Source of the DNA: JASLPR01 sp964496475 | GTDB lineage: Bacteria > Chloroflexota > UBA11872 > VXNJ01 | Assembly: GCA_964496475.1 (NCBI GenBank) | Contig: CAZBZS010000002.1 | Location: 1 to 64,000, forward strand | Length of the DNA: 64,000 bases | Direction of reading: 5' to 3' | Shown: one piece after another, positions 44,020 to 52,260 of the stretch | Position numbering within the stretch: the stretch's first letter is position 1 | How the letters are laid out: each line of letters starts with the position of its first letter | Translations under genes and position numbers: made by a program | Notes under the pieces: generated by a model | What the model was told of the DNA's origin: nothing | Databases searched by the model: none | The model's input: the letters and a program-made list of their open reading frames with translations, nothing else

Positions 44020-45284
44020 CAGCTGGAGAAATAGGAGACTGCTTTGGTTACGGCGTCAACGAGGGCGTCGACATCATCCTCTGAATTGTAGAGGTAGAAA
44101 CTGGCGCGCACGGTTGAGCCGACACCGAGCACACGCATCAGCGGCTGGGCGCAGTGGTGTCCGGCGCGGGTGGCGATCCCGTAACTGTCCAACACCTGAC
44201 CTATGTCATGGGGATGTACATCGCCGACATTGAAGGCGACCACGGCTCCGCGGGTTGCCGGGTCTTCGGGACCGTACAGCGTAATTCCTGAGATGTGTCC
44301 CAACTTGCCCAGGGCATAGCGCGTGAGCTCTTGTTCGTGCTGGTGGATGGCGTCCATGCCCACGCCAGAGAGGTAGTCGACTGCGGCGCCGAATCCGATG
44401 GGTCCGGAGATGTTTGGAGTACCGGCTTCGAACCGGAAGGGGAGCGAATTCCAGGTCGACTTTTCCATGGAGACAGTCGAGATCATGTCGCCGCCGCCCT
44501 GATACGGATCCATGGTCTCCAGAACTTCAGAGCGTCCGTAGAGTGCACCGACGCCGGTCGGACCCAGCATCTTGTGCGCCGAGAAGGCCATAAAGTCGAC
44601 GCCGAGATCGGTGACATTGACGGGCATGTGGGGTACCGACTGCGCACCATCAACGAGTACAACGGCCCCGTGATGATGGCCAATTTCGGCTATCTCTCTC
44701 ACCGGGAGGACAGTGCCGACGACGTTCGACATCTGGGTGAGGGCGATCAACCTGGTGCGCGGCGTGATCATCCGCTCGAAATCGTCCGTGGCCAGCCGTT
44801 CGCTGTGATTTTGGAGCGGGACGTACTTGAATTCGGCGCCGGTGGCCTGTGCCAGCAACTGCCAGGGGACGATGTTGCTGTGATGTTCAAGTTCGGTGGC
44901 CAGTATCTGATCGCCAGGCCGCAGAAACTTTCGTCCCCACGAATGGGCTACAAGATTGATGGATTCGGTGGTACCTCGTGTCCAGATGATCTCGCGGGAG
45001 TGGGCTGCACTGACGAAGCTGGCAACCTTCTCACGGGCGCCCTCATAGAGATCGGTGGCTTCCTGGCTCAGCGTGTGAATGCCGCGGTGGACGTTGGCGT
45101 TGTGACGACGGTAGTAATCGTCCATGGCGTTAATGACCGACTCCGGTTTTTGGGAGCTGGCGGCGTTGTCCAGGTATACGAGCGGGTGGTCGTTGACCTG
45201 CCGCTGTAGGATCGGGAAGTCGGACCGCAGGCTGGCGCCGGGCGCCCGGGAGGGGATGGGGGTGGTCTTGCTGGCCAGGGCCAT
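44019..45284 (-). CDS. sufS: Cysteine desulfurase SufS
   Basis: PLP enzyme that removes sulfur from cysteine for Fe-S cluster building. The PLP Lys is in FSAHKMLGPTGVGALYG, the catalytic Cys in TRAGHHCAQPLMR, and other motifs such as YLDNAASSQKPE, HRGIHTLSQEATD, TELEHHSNIVPW and VDGAQSVPHM are complete. 421 residues. Located between the Rieske gene and sufU, its natural partner. Confidence 0.95.
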   Translation of the reverse strand: MALASKTTPIPSRAPGASLRSDFPILQRQVNDHPLVYLDNAASSQKPESVINAMDDYYRRHNANVHRGIHTLSQEATDLYEGAREKVASFVSAAHSREIIWTRGTTESINLVAHSWGRKFLRPGDQILATELEHHSNIVPWQLLAQATGAEFKYVPLQNHSERLATDDFERMITPRTRLIALTQMSNVVGTVLPVREIAEIGHHHGAVVLVDGAQSVPHMPVNVTDLGVDFMAFSAHKMLGPTGVGALYGRSEVLETMDPYQGGGDMISTVSMEKSTWNSLPFRFEAGTPNISGPIGFGAAVDYLSGVGMDAIHQHEQELTRYALGKLGHISGITLYGPEDPATRGAVVAFNVGDVHPHDIGQVLDSYGIATRAGHHCAQPLMRVLGVGSTVRASFYLYNSEDDVDALVDAVTKAVSYFSS

Positions 45285-45329
45285 TTTGGCGGATCGCTCC
45301 TTGAGGTTGGTTCCAGAAAATCGATCGTG

Positions 45330-45647
45330 TTAGGTGACGGTCACTACGATTTCTCCGTCCGCGATATCGACGGGAAAGGTGGCGACCGGTCTAGTGGCAG
45401 GGAGAGAGAGGGCTTGGCCGGTTTCCAGGTCGAACCGGGCGCCATGTAGGGGACAGGCCACGGCTCCGAGGCTTACCTGGCCTTCTGACAGCGAGGCTTG
45501 GGCGTGGCTGCATCGATCGGTGAGGGCAAAGAGCTTACCTTTGACGTTGAATATTGCGATCAGGCTGTCACCGACCTGCGCCTGAACGCTCTCCCCTTCT
45601 GTCAGCTGGGCGATGGGGCAAACCGCGTATCTTCCTGGCTCGATGAT
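45330..45647 (-). CDS. Rieske-type ferredoxin in the suf operon, without a standard start codon
   Basis: Translation of the minus strand gives about 105 residues of a non-heme-oxygenase-type Rieske ferredoxin: YAVCPIAQLTEGESVQAQ, LIAIFNVKGKLFALTDRCSH, then CPLHGARFDLETGQ and VDIADGEIVVTVT before the TAA. The cluster ligands Cys-x-His and Cys-x2-His are intact. Between the preceding in-frame stop (TGA, inside sufD) and the conserved region there is no ATG, GTG or TTG. The first plausible initiators are ATC codons at 45645-45647. Such a gene between sufD and sufS is common, and it probably donates electrons. Confidence 0.8.
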   Translation of the reverse strand: MIEPGRYAVCPIAQLTEGESVQAQVGDSLIAIFNVKGKLFALTDRCSHAQASLSEGQVSLGAVACPLHGARFDLETGQALSLPATRPVATFPVDIADGEIVVTVT

Positions 45648-45655
45648 GCTTCTCG

Positions 45656-46987
45656 CTACTCTCCGGAGGCGGCCCGGCGCAACACAACCGCCTCAACGCT
45701 TTCGCGGATCCGCTTATTTGGGATTCGGTCCAGGACCGGTCCGATGTAGCCACGTACCACCAGCCATTCGGCCTGCTCGCGGGTAAATCCGCGACTGCGC
45801 AAATAGAATACCTCTTCCTCGTCGATCCGGCCGATGGTTGCGCCGTGGGTGCACCGCACATCATAGGTCTTGATTTCCATGCCGGGAATCGAATCGGCGC
45901 GAGCCTCGTCGCTCAGCAAAAGGTTGTCGTTAGCCTGATACGAATTGCTCTGGCCAGCCGTGTCTTCAATGGTAATCATGCCATAGAAGACAGAGCGGCC
46001 GTACTCCCGAAGCACTCCCTTGTACATCAGGTTGCTGAAGGTGTGGTCGGCGATGTGGTGTTGGTGGGTTTCGTGGTCGATGTGGCGGTGGCCGTCAAGC
46101 AGGGAAAGGCCCCACATTTCGCAGCGCGCACCGGGCTGCGGCATGGTGCCCTCGACGAGTGATTTGGCCAGACGGCCGCCTAGCGCAAACTCGGCGTAAT
46201 TGAAGACGGCATCCCGCCCCAGGCGGGCGCGCACGGTCTTGAACGCGGATGTGTGCAGCCCCCAATCTTGGAGGAAGGTGTAATCCAGTCGTGCGTTGTC
46301 ACCAATGGAAATGTCGATATTGCCGCCGGCAAGGCCGGATCCGTCGGTGGTGGAGGAGGCCTGCTCATCCACGAACTGAACGTTGGCGCCACGGTCCAGA
46401 ACGACAATTGTCTGGCCGAAGGTTCCGATTTCGGAGCGGGTCATCCACAGAAAGCTGTGAAGCGGCATCTCAAGCTCCAGGCCGGCGGGCACGAAGACAA
46501 AGTTGCCGCCGCGCCAGAAAGCGGCCTGGAGGGCGTCGAATTTCGCCATGGAACTCGCCGGAAACTCCGCCGGCAAGTACTGACGCACGAGGTCAGGATG
46601 CTCACGGACAGCTTCGTCCATGGAACAAAAAATAACGCCCTTCGAAGCAAGAGCGGGATCGAGGCGATTGGACTGATGAAACCAGTCGACCTGCAGGTTT
46701 TGGCCAGCCAACTCGGTGGTTGCCAGCGCGCTGCGAGCCGCATGGGAAGACCCGTCGATATGACCATTCTCGCCAAAGGCGGTGAAGCCGGTCGGGTCAA
46801 GCCCGTCCAGATCCGTGCGACGCCATTTTTCGTCCGTTAGGAGTGGCAGGGGAAGCGATTCGTAGCGAGCCCAGGCTTTGAGCCGACGGTCCAGAAGCCA
46901 GTCGGGCTCGGATTGGGAGGCCGAGAGGGCGTTGACTAGACCTTCGTCGGTTACGCCAACCGCAGCGTCAAGCGGACTTGTCATCAC
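45656..46987 (-). CDS. sufD: Fe-S assembly protein SufD
   Basis: Part of the SufBC2D scaffold complex. Beta-helical core with LLLSDEARADSIPGMEIKTYDVRCTHGATIGRIDEE, which holds the conserved His region, and a helical C-terminus (SRGFTREQAEWLVVRGYIGPV). 443 residues. Between sufB and the Rieske gene, 52 bases after sufB. Its last codons overlap the region where the Rieske gene must start. Confidence 0.93.
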   Translation of the reverse strand: MMTSPLDAAVGVTDEGLVNALSASQSEPDWLLDRRLKAWARYESLPLPLLTDEKWRRTDLDGLDPTGFTAFGENGHIDGSSHAARSALATTELAGQNLQVDWFHQSNRLDPALASKGVIFCSMDEAVREHPDLVRQYLPAEFPASSMAKFDALQAAFWRGGNFVFVPAGLELEMPLHSFLWMTRSEIGTFGQTIVVLDRGANVQFVDEQASSTTDGSGLAGGNIDISIGDNARLDYTFLQDWGLHTSAFKTVRARLGRDAVFNYAEFALGGRLAKSLVEGTMPQPGARCEMWGLSLLDGHRHIDHETHQHHIADHTFSNLMYKGVLREYGRSVFYGMITIEDTAGQSNSYQANDNLLLSDEARADSIPGMEIKTYDVRCTHGATIGRIDEEEVFYLRSRGFTREQAEWLVVRGYIGPVLDRIPNKRIRESVEAVVLRRAASGE

Positions 46988-47039
46988 CTATTCCTACGGT
47001 GATTGCGGAGAGATGGCAGAGGGTGAGGTCGGTACCCTG

Positions 47040-48461
47040 CTAGCCAACCGAACCTTCCATTTCTATCTCGATGAGCCGGTTCATTTCAACTGAGTATTCC
47101 ATCGGCAATTCTTTGATAAATTCTTCGAAGAAGCCGGTGACGATGACCGAGGTCGCTTTCTGTTCCGATAGGCCACGACTCATCAGGTAGAAAATCTCCT
47201 CGTCGCCGATCTTGCTGACCGTTGCCTCGTGGCCAATCTGGCTGTTGTCATCCTCTACCTCGATATAAGGGTAGGTGTCGGTCCGGGATTCAGGGGTGAG
47301 AAGCAGGGCGTCACAGTTGACGAAGGACTTTGATCCGTCGGCGTCAGGCTCGACTTTCAGTAGGCCGCGGTAGCTGGCCCGGCCGGTGCCATTGCTGATG
47401 GACTTGGAGGTTATGGTCGAGGTGGTGCGGGGAGCGGCGTGAATGATCTTGCCGCCGGCGTCCTGGTGCTGGCCGCTGGTGGCATAGGCAACGGACAGAA
47501 TCTCACCGCGGGCGCCTTCACCGACCAGATATACGCAGGGGTACTTCATGGTGACCTTGCTGCCGATGTTGCCATCAATCCACTCTACCGCCGCATTCTT
47601 GTGGGCCACGGCACGCTGGGTCACCAGGTTGTACATATTGTGGGCCCAATTTTGGATGGTGGTGTAGCGGATGTGCGCGCCTTCCAGAGCTACCAGTTCG
47701 ATGACGCCAGAGTGGAGTGAGTCGGTGGAGTACACCGGTGCAGTGCAGCCCTCGATGTAGTGCACGTCGGCACCTTCGTCAGCGATGATCAGCGTCCGCT
47801 CGAACTGTCCCAATTGCTCGGCGTTGATGCGGAAGTACGCCTGCAGAGGCATGTCCACCTTCACGCCTTTAGGGACGTAAATGAACGAGCCGCCGGACCA
47901 GACCGCAGAATTCAAGGCGGCGAACTTGTTGTCGTTGATGGGTATAACGGTGGAGAAATACTTGCGCACTATCTCGGGATACTGGGCAAGACCCTCATCC
48001 ATACTGAGGAATATGACGCCCTGTTCCTCCAGCGCGCTCTCGTAGTTGTGATACACCACCTCGGAATCGTACTGAGCGCCGACGCCGGCCAGGAACTTCT
48101 GCTCGGCCTCTGGAATGCCAAGTTTCTCGTAGGTTTCCTTAATGTATTCGGGGATCTCGTCCCAATTCTGCTTGACTTTTTCTTCGGTGGGACTGACGTA
48201 GTAGTGCATGTCTTCGAAATCAACTTCAGAGAGGTCCGCACCCCACTCGGGCATCGGCCGCTCGCGATAGCAGCGTAGGCCTTCTAGCCGCATTTCGAGC
48301 ATCCATTCGGGTTCGTCCTTGATGGATGAAATCTGCCTCACCACGTCCTCGTTGATGCCCTTGCCCGCCTTTACGGCTGACTCTTCCTCATCATGAAAGC
48401 CGTATTTCTTGTAATTGAATTCGAGTTCGGTATCGGTTGGGACGATCACATCTTGCGACAT
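47040..48461 (-). CDS. sufB: Fe-S assembly protein SufB
   Basis: Core scaffold on which Fe-S clusters are built. Family landmarks are LEMRLEGLRCYRERPMPEWG, GVGAQYDSEVVYHNYE, KGVKVDMPLQAYFRINAEQLGQFERTLI, and the C-terminal NCDALLLTPESRTDTYPYIEVED followed by GHEATVSKIGDEEIFYLMSRGL. 473 residues, normal. 5 bases separate it from sufC. Confidence 0.95.
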   Translation of the reverse strand: MSQDVIVPTDTELEFNYKKYGFHDEEESAVKAGKGINEDVVRQISSIKDEPEWMLEMRLEGLRCYRERPMPEWGADLSEVDFEDMHYYVSPTEEKVKQNWDEIPEYIKETYEKLGIPEAEQKFLAGVGAQYDSEVVYHNYESALEEQGVIFLSMDEGLAQYPEIVRKYFSTVIPINDNKFAALNSAVWSGGSFIYVPKGVKVDMPLQAYFRINAEQLGQFERTLIIADEGADVHYIEGCTAPVYSTDSLHSGVIELVALEGAHIRYTTIQNWAHNMYNLVTQRAVAHKNAAVEWIDGNIGSKVTMKYPCVYLVGEGARGEILSVAYATSGQHQDAGGKIIHAAPRTTSTITSKSISNGTGRASYRGLLKVEPDADGSKSFVNCDALLLTPESRTDTYPYIEVEDDNSQIGHEATVSKIGDEEIFYLMSRGLSEQKATSVIVTGFFEEFIKELPMEYSVEMNRLIEIEMEGSVG

Positions 48462-48466
48462 TGTGG

Positions 48467-49234
48467 TTAAACCCTTTCTGCGACTTTGGTATAGCGGTCG
48501 TAACCGGCTTCTTCGAGTTCGAGAGCGAGCTCAGGACCGCCGGAATCGACGATCCGTCCGGCAACCAACACGTGGACGAAATCTGGCTTGATGTAGTTCA
48601 GGATTCGCTGGTAATGGGTGATGAGCAGGATTCCCAAATCGGGACCGCGGAGGCTGTTGACGCCTTTGGAGACGATGCGGAGTGCGTCGATGTCCAGTCC
48701 GGAATCGGTCTCGTCCATCACAGCGAGCGACGGTTTCAGGATAGCCATCTGCAAGATTTCGCATCGTTTCTTCTCGCCACCGGAAAATCCTTCGTTGAGG
48801 TAGCGAGAAATGAAGGATGGGTCCATCTGCAGAAGTTCCATCTTTCCGACGATCAGCTTACGAAATTCGCGGGCGCTGACTTCATCTCCCTCGGGGCGTC
48901 TAGAATTGAGAGCTTCGCGGAGGAACATGCTCAGAGGCACTCCGGGTACTTCAACCGGGTACTGGAAAGCCATGAACATGCCGGCCCGCGCGCGAACATC
49001 GGTGGCCTCTTCAACGATGTCGGAGCCGTCTAAATCGATCTTGCCGGCGGTCACTTCGCAGGTGGGGTTGCCCAGCAAGGCGTTGGCCAGCGTGCTCTTG
49101 CCAGAGCCGTTGGGCCCCATGATGGTATGCACTTCACCCCGGTCGACCGTGAGGTCTATGCCGTGGAGAATCTCCTTGTCGTCGCGACGGACATGGAGCC
49201 CGCTCACCTTCAGGAGCGGTTTCGATTTCGACAT
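48467..49234 (-). CDS. sufC: Fe-S assembly ATPase SufC
   Basis: ABC-type ATPase that drives shape changes in SufBD. Walker A TIMGPNGSGKSTLANALLG, Q-loop MAFQYPVEVPG, signature FSGGEKKRCEILQMA, Walker B AVMDETDSGLDIDAL, and the His switch ITHYQRILNYI. The ATG at 49234 gives 255 residues; 50 more upstream codons are open but unlike the family. First gene of the suf operon. No SufR or IscR/Rrf2 regulator gene lies next to it. Confidence 0.95.
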   Translation of the reverse strand: MSKSKPLLKVSGLHVRRDDKEILHGIDLTVDRGEVHTIMGPNGSGKSTLANALLGNPTCEVTAGKIDLDGSDIVEEATDVRARAGMFMAFQYPVEVPGVPLSMFLREALNSRRPEGDEVSAREFRKLIVGKMELLQMDPSFISRYLNEGFSGGEKKRCEILQMAILKPSLAVMDETDSGLDIDALRIVSKGVNSLRGPDLGILLITHYQRILNYIKPDFVHVLVAGRIVDSGGPELALELEEAGYDRYTKVAERV

Positions 49235-49546
49235 GCGTGGATTCTCTCTTTCGGGCAGTCGGACCGGGGGGGTGGATTTAGCGATGACGGATTGAGCGGC
49301 GCCTTGATGGCTCCGGAAAAGCCGGCGCTTCCTGAGCGTCATTTTACGTCTGCGTAACCTGAATCTAGCATCTGCCTGAATCACTGACCAAATTAAGACA
49401 GGTATAGCTGTCTAAACTCATTCTGAATGCTTGGATGGCCGGCCGGAAATGGAGGTTCGACGATCCACCGGCGGGACATAGTAACGGGCCACCCCGGCAA
49501 TCCTCCGCGATGGAGTGATGATGCCCGGCGCAGATCGAGGGAACCG
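49235..49546. other. Intergenic region upstream of sufC
   Basis: No gene supported. It should contain the suf operon promoter; no clear -10/-35 pair or regulator site could be fixed by eye. Confidence 0.4.
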
Positions 49547-50725
49547 CTAGGGCCGGCCGGCATTTTGGGCGAATTGGCGGACGATGGCTTCGTAGAGGGT
49601 GGTGCAGGAAACAACCTGGGCGATCTCCACGAATTCCTCGGGGCTGTGGGCTTGATCGATGTCGCCGGGACCCAGAACGACGGTGGGGATGCCGGCGCCG
49701 CTCAGAGTTGACCCGTCGGTGCCAAAGGGGACGCCGGCGACTTCGGCGGGCAGGCCCAGCCTGCGGCCTGCCTCACATGCCGCCTGGACGATGGTGGCCG
49801 AGGGTGGGGTGTCGAGACCGTCTTCAAGCAGAAATGGCTCCAGGGATTCCAAATGCATACCGGAGATTTCAACCTCAAGGCGGAGGAGGTCATCGGTCAC
49901 TGCCTGCCAGGTTGAGCGGGGGTCTTCGTCGGGCAGTACGCGGCGGTCGATTTGAATGCGACATTCGTCGGGGACTACATTCACCTGCACGCCTCCGCTG
50001 ATGGTGGCGACGGTGAGGGTGCCATCGCCGCAAAGCGCGTGACGGAGCGCCGGCGGAGTGACGGCGTGGCGAGTCGTCAGCCGGTCGATGACGGCGCTCA
50101 TGTGATAGATCGCGTTGACGCCGTTGGCAGGCTTGGACGTGTGCGCGGCGAGACCCCGGGTAGCTACTTCCCAGCGAGCGACACCTTTGTGGGCGATGAC
50201 GGGTGTCAAACCGGTGGGTTCGCCTACGATGGCGGCGTCGGCCCGAAAGCCGAGGCTCACGGCGGCGTCGACGCCGCGCTTCAGGTATTCCTCATCCACA
50301 GTGGCGAGCAGGACCACGTCGCAGGCTGGATCCGGCGGGTCAGCGACGAGGTTTTCGAGAGCGAGCAGAGCGGCGACCATGCAGCCTTTGGTGTCACAGG
50401 CTCCACGGCCGTACAAACGGCCATCTCTCACTTCGGGGCTGTTGTTGGAAATCAGGCCGTCGAAGGGGACGGTGTCCAGGTGGATATCGAACACGAGCTG
50501 GCTCTCGGCGCCGTGAACGCGCATTTCGAGGACGGCGTTGGGTCGGTCAGGGAGCACTTCGTACTGGGATACATCGAGTCCGAGGTTTTGACCGTAGGCG
50601 GCGAGGTGATTGCTGTATTCGAGCTCGCCCCGTTCGCCGCCGGGCATGTCTGGATTTACGCTGTCGATGCCAACCAGTTCGCTGAGCAATTCCACAACCC
50701 GTTGCTGGTCGGTGTCGGTAGACAT
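49547..50725 (-). CDS. M20-family metallopeptidase (ArgE/DapE type)
   Basis: Dinuclear zinc hydrolase of N-acyl amino acids or peptides. First ligand block LVFDIHLDTVPFDG, then GRGACDTKGCMVAAL with the bridging Asp, the catalytic Glu-Glu in ATVDEEYLKRG, AIVGEPTGL, a dimerisation domain (AAHTSKPANGVNAI) and C-terminal GTDGSTLSGAGIPTVVLGPGD. ATG start with GGAGG 4 bases upstream gives 392 residues; the long open frame upstream is not coding. Substrate unknown (deacetylase, succinyl-diaminopimelate-type or carboxypeptidase). Confidence 0.9.
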   Translation of the reverse strand: MSTDTDQQRVVELLSELVGIDSVNPDMPGGERGELEYSNHLAAYGQNLGLDVSQYEVLPDRPNAVLEMRVHGAESQLVFDIHLDTVPFDGLISNNSPEVRDGRLYGRGACDTKGCMVAALLALENLVADPPDPACDVVLLATVDEEYLKRGVDAAVSLGFRADAAIVGEPTGLTPVIAHKGVARWEVATRGLAAHTSKPANGVNAIYHMSAVIDRLTTRHAVTPPALRHALCGDGTLTVATISGGVQVNVVPDECRIQIDRRVLPDEDPRSTWQAVTDDLLRLEVEISGMHLESLEPFLLEDGLDTPPSATIVQAACEAGRRLGLPAEVAGVPFGTDGSTLSGAGIPTVVLGPGDIDQAHSPEEFVEIAQVVSCTTLYEAIVRQFAQNAGRP

Positions 50726-50857
50726 CCTGCCTCCTTGTTGTTGCCGGCTCCAAGAGGATAAATGGTAGCGGGTGATTGTAGGAGTAAGGCGCCCGCGGGC
50801 GAGTGTCGATAAAATTTCGGGCGACTTGTTTGGTGCGTATATGGAGATGAGAACCGC

Positions 50858-51928
50858 GTGGACGAACGAATCGAAGTCTCGATTGAAATACTGCGTGATT
50901 TCGGTCAACGCGCTTTCACAACGGCGGGTCTGGATGTGGAGGTGGCGGAAATAGTCACGGAGGTGCAGCTGGAGGCGGCGATCCGGGGTCAGGCAACCCA
51001 TAACGTCGGTGATATTCCGCGGTACTCCGACCAGGTGCGCAGTGGCTACATCAACGCCTCTCCGAAAATGACGATTGAACGCGAATCGCCGGTGCATGCG
51101 CTGTACGACGCGGACCGGGCCCCGGGCCAGTACGCGGGTGTGGTCGCAATGCGCAAGTGCATCGAGAAGGCGAAGGCTCAGGGAATCGCGACGGTGGGGG
51201 TCCGCAATAGCCTTCACTACGGCGCGTCCGGCTACTTTGCGAGTATGGCCGTGGAGCACGATTTGATCGGGCTCTGTACGACCAACGCCGGATCGAGCAT
51301 GGCGCCGTGGGGTGGGGCAAGCCACACGCTGGGAAACAATCCGCTTGGTGTCGCTGTACCGACCGGCGATAGCCACCCGGTGATGCTCGACATCGCGATG
51401 AGCGTGGTGGCGGTGGGGAAAATCGCCCTGAGTATCGCCCAGGGCAAGGGTCTGCCGGAGGGCTGGATGATCGATGCCGACGGTCGACCGACGACGAATC
51501 CGGAGGATTTCAAGACCGGCAGCGCCGTGCCGATCGCAGCCCATAAGGGCTACGGCCTAACTCTGGTGATGGAAATTTTGTCGGGGGTTCTAACCGGAGC
51601 GATGTTCGGAGCGGATCACAACTGGCGAGACAAGCCTGAAGGCCCGGACGCCCTCACGGACCTCGGCCACTTTTTCCTGGCGATTGATCCGGCGATGTTC
51701 ATGCCGATTGAAGATTTCAAGGCGCGGATGGAGACCCTGATTGGACATTTGAGAGCGTCCAAGCTGGCGCCTGGGATCGAACGGATCATCGTGCCGGGAG
51801 AACCCGAGTATGAGGCGCGCGCCCGGAATCTGGACAACGGTACGATTCCGCTATTGAGAACGACCTATGACGCGGTGGCCGTGCACATCGAGAAGTGGGA
51901 CCTGGGAATCGAGTGGCCGCCCGCGTAG
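50858..51928 (+). CDS. Ldh2/malate dehydrogenase-family oxidoreductase
   Basis: NAD(P)-dependent dehydrogenase of 2-hydroxy acids, ureidoglycolate, sulfolactate or delta-1-piperideine-carboxylate. Family motifs: GQATHNVGDIPRYSDQVRSGYIN, GVRNSLHYGASGYFASMA with the catalytic His, TTNAGSSMAPWGG, TLGNNPLGVAVPTG, and AHKGYGLTLVMEILSGVLTGA. GTG start with ATGGAGATGA upstream; 356 residues. Divergent from the M20 peptidase. The exact substrate cannot be told. Confidence 0.9.
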   Translation: MDERIEVSIEILRDFGQRAFTTAGLDVEVAEIVTEVQLEAAIRGQATHNVGDIPRYSDQVRSGYINASPKMTIERESPVHALYDADRAPGQYAGVVAMRKCIEKAKAQGIATVGVRNSLHYGASGYFASMAVEHDLIGLCTTNAGSSMAPWGGASHTLGNNPLGVAVPTGDSHPVMLDIAMSVVAVGKIALSIAQGKGLPEGWMIDADGRPTTNPEDFKTGSAVPIAAHKGYGLTLVMEILSGVLTGAMFGADHNWRDKPEGPDALTDLGHFFLAIDPAMFMPIEDFKARMETLIGHLRASKLAPGIERIIVPGEPEYEARARNLDNGTIPLLRTTYDAVAVHIEKWDLGIEWPPA

Positions 51929-51976
51929 TTTCGGTCTCCGCCGGCGGTGAAGATCGACCGGGAGGTCGGCTGAGGG

Positions 51977-52249
51977 TTAGCCGCCTGCCGCCGCGGGCAC
52001 TATGGAGACCTCGGCCCCTTCGGGCACCTCGGCGTCCAGTCCGCCAAGGAAGCGAATGTCTTCCCCGTCGATATAGACGCCGACGAACGCGGAGGGCTCG
52101 CCTTTTTCGTCAAGAACCCGGTTCTTAATGCCAGGGTGCTTGGCGTCGAGCTCGTCCAAGATGGCGCGAATTGTCGAGCCGGTCACTTCCATTTTCCGCT
52201 GACCGTCCACGAGACTTCGCAGTTGCGAGGGGATCCGTATTGTTGGCAA
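51977..52249 (-). CDS. MoaD/ThiS-type sulfur-carrier protein
   Basis: 90-residue ubiquitin-like protein starting PTIRIPSQLRSLVDGQRKMEV and ending in the Gly-Gly tail (SIVPAAAGG) used for adenylation and thiocarboxylation. It is 11 bases downstream of a threonine-synthase-like gene under a SAM-I riboswitch, so transcription of both should respond to methionine/SAM supply. By analogy with the known CysO-CysM and HcyS systems, it may donate sulfide from a C-terminal thiocarboxylate to an activated amino acid. No activating E1-like enzyme or JAMM peptidase is nearby. Confidence 0.88.
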   Translation of the reverse strand: MPTIRIPSQLRSLVDGQRKMEVTGSTIRAILDELDAKHPGIKNRVLDEKGEPSAFVGVYIDGEDIRFLGGLDAEVPEGAEVSIVPAAAGG

Positions 52250-52260
52250 TGTGGCGTCCT

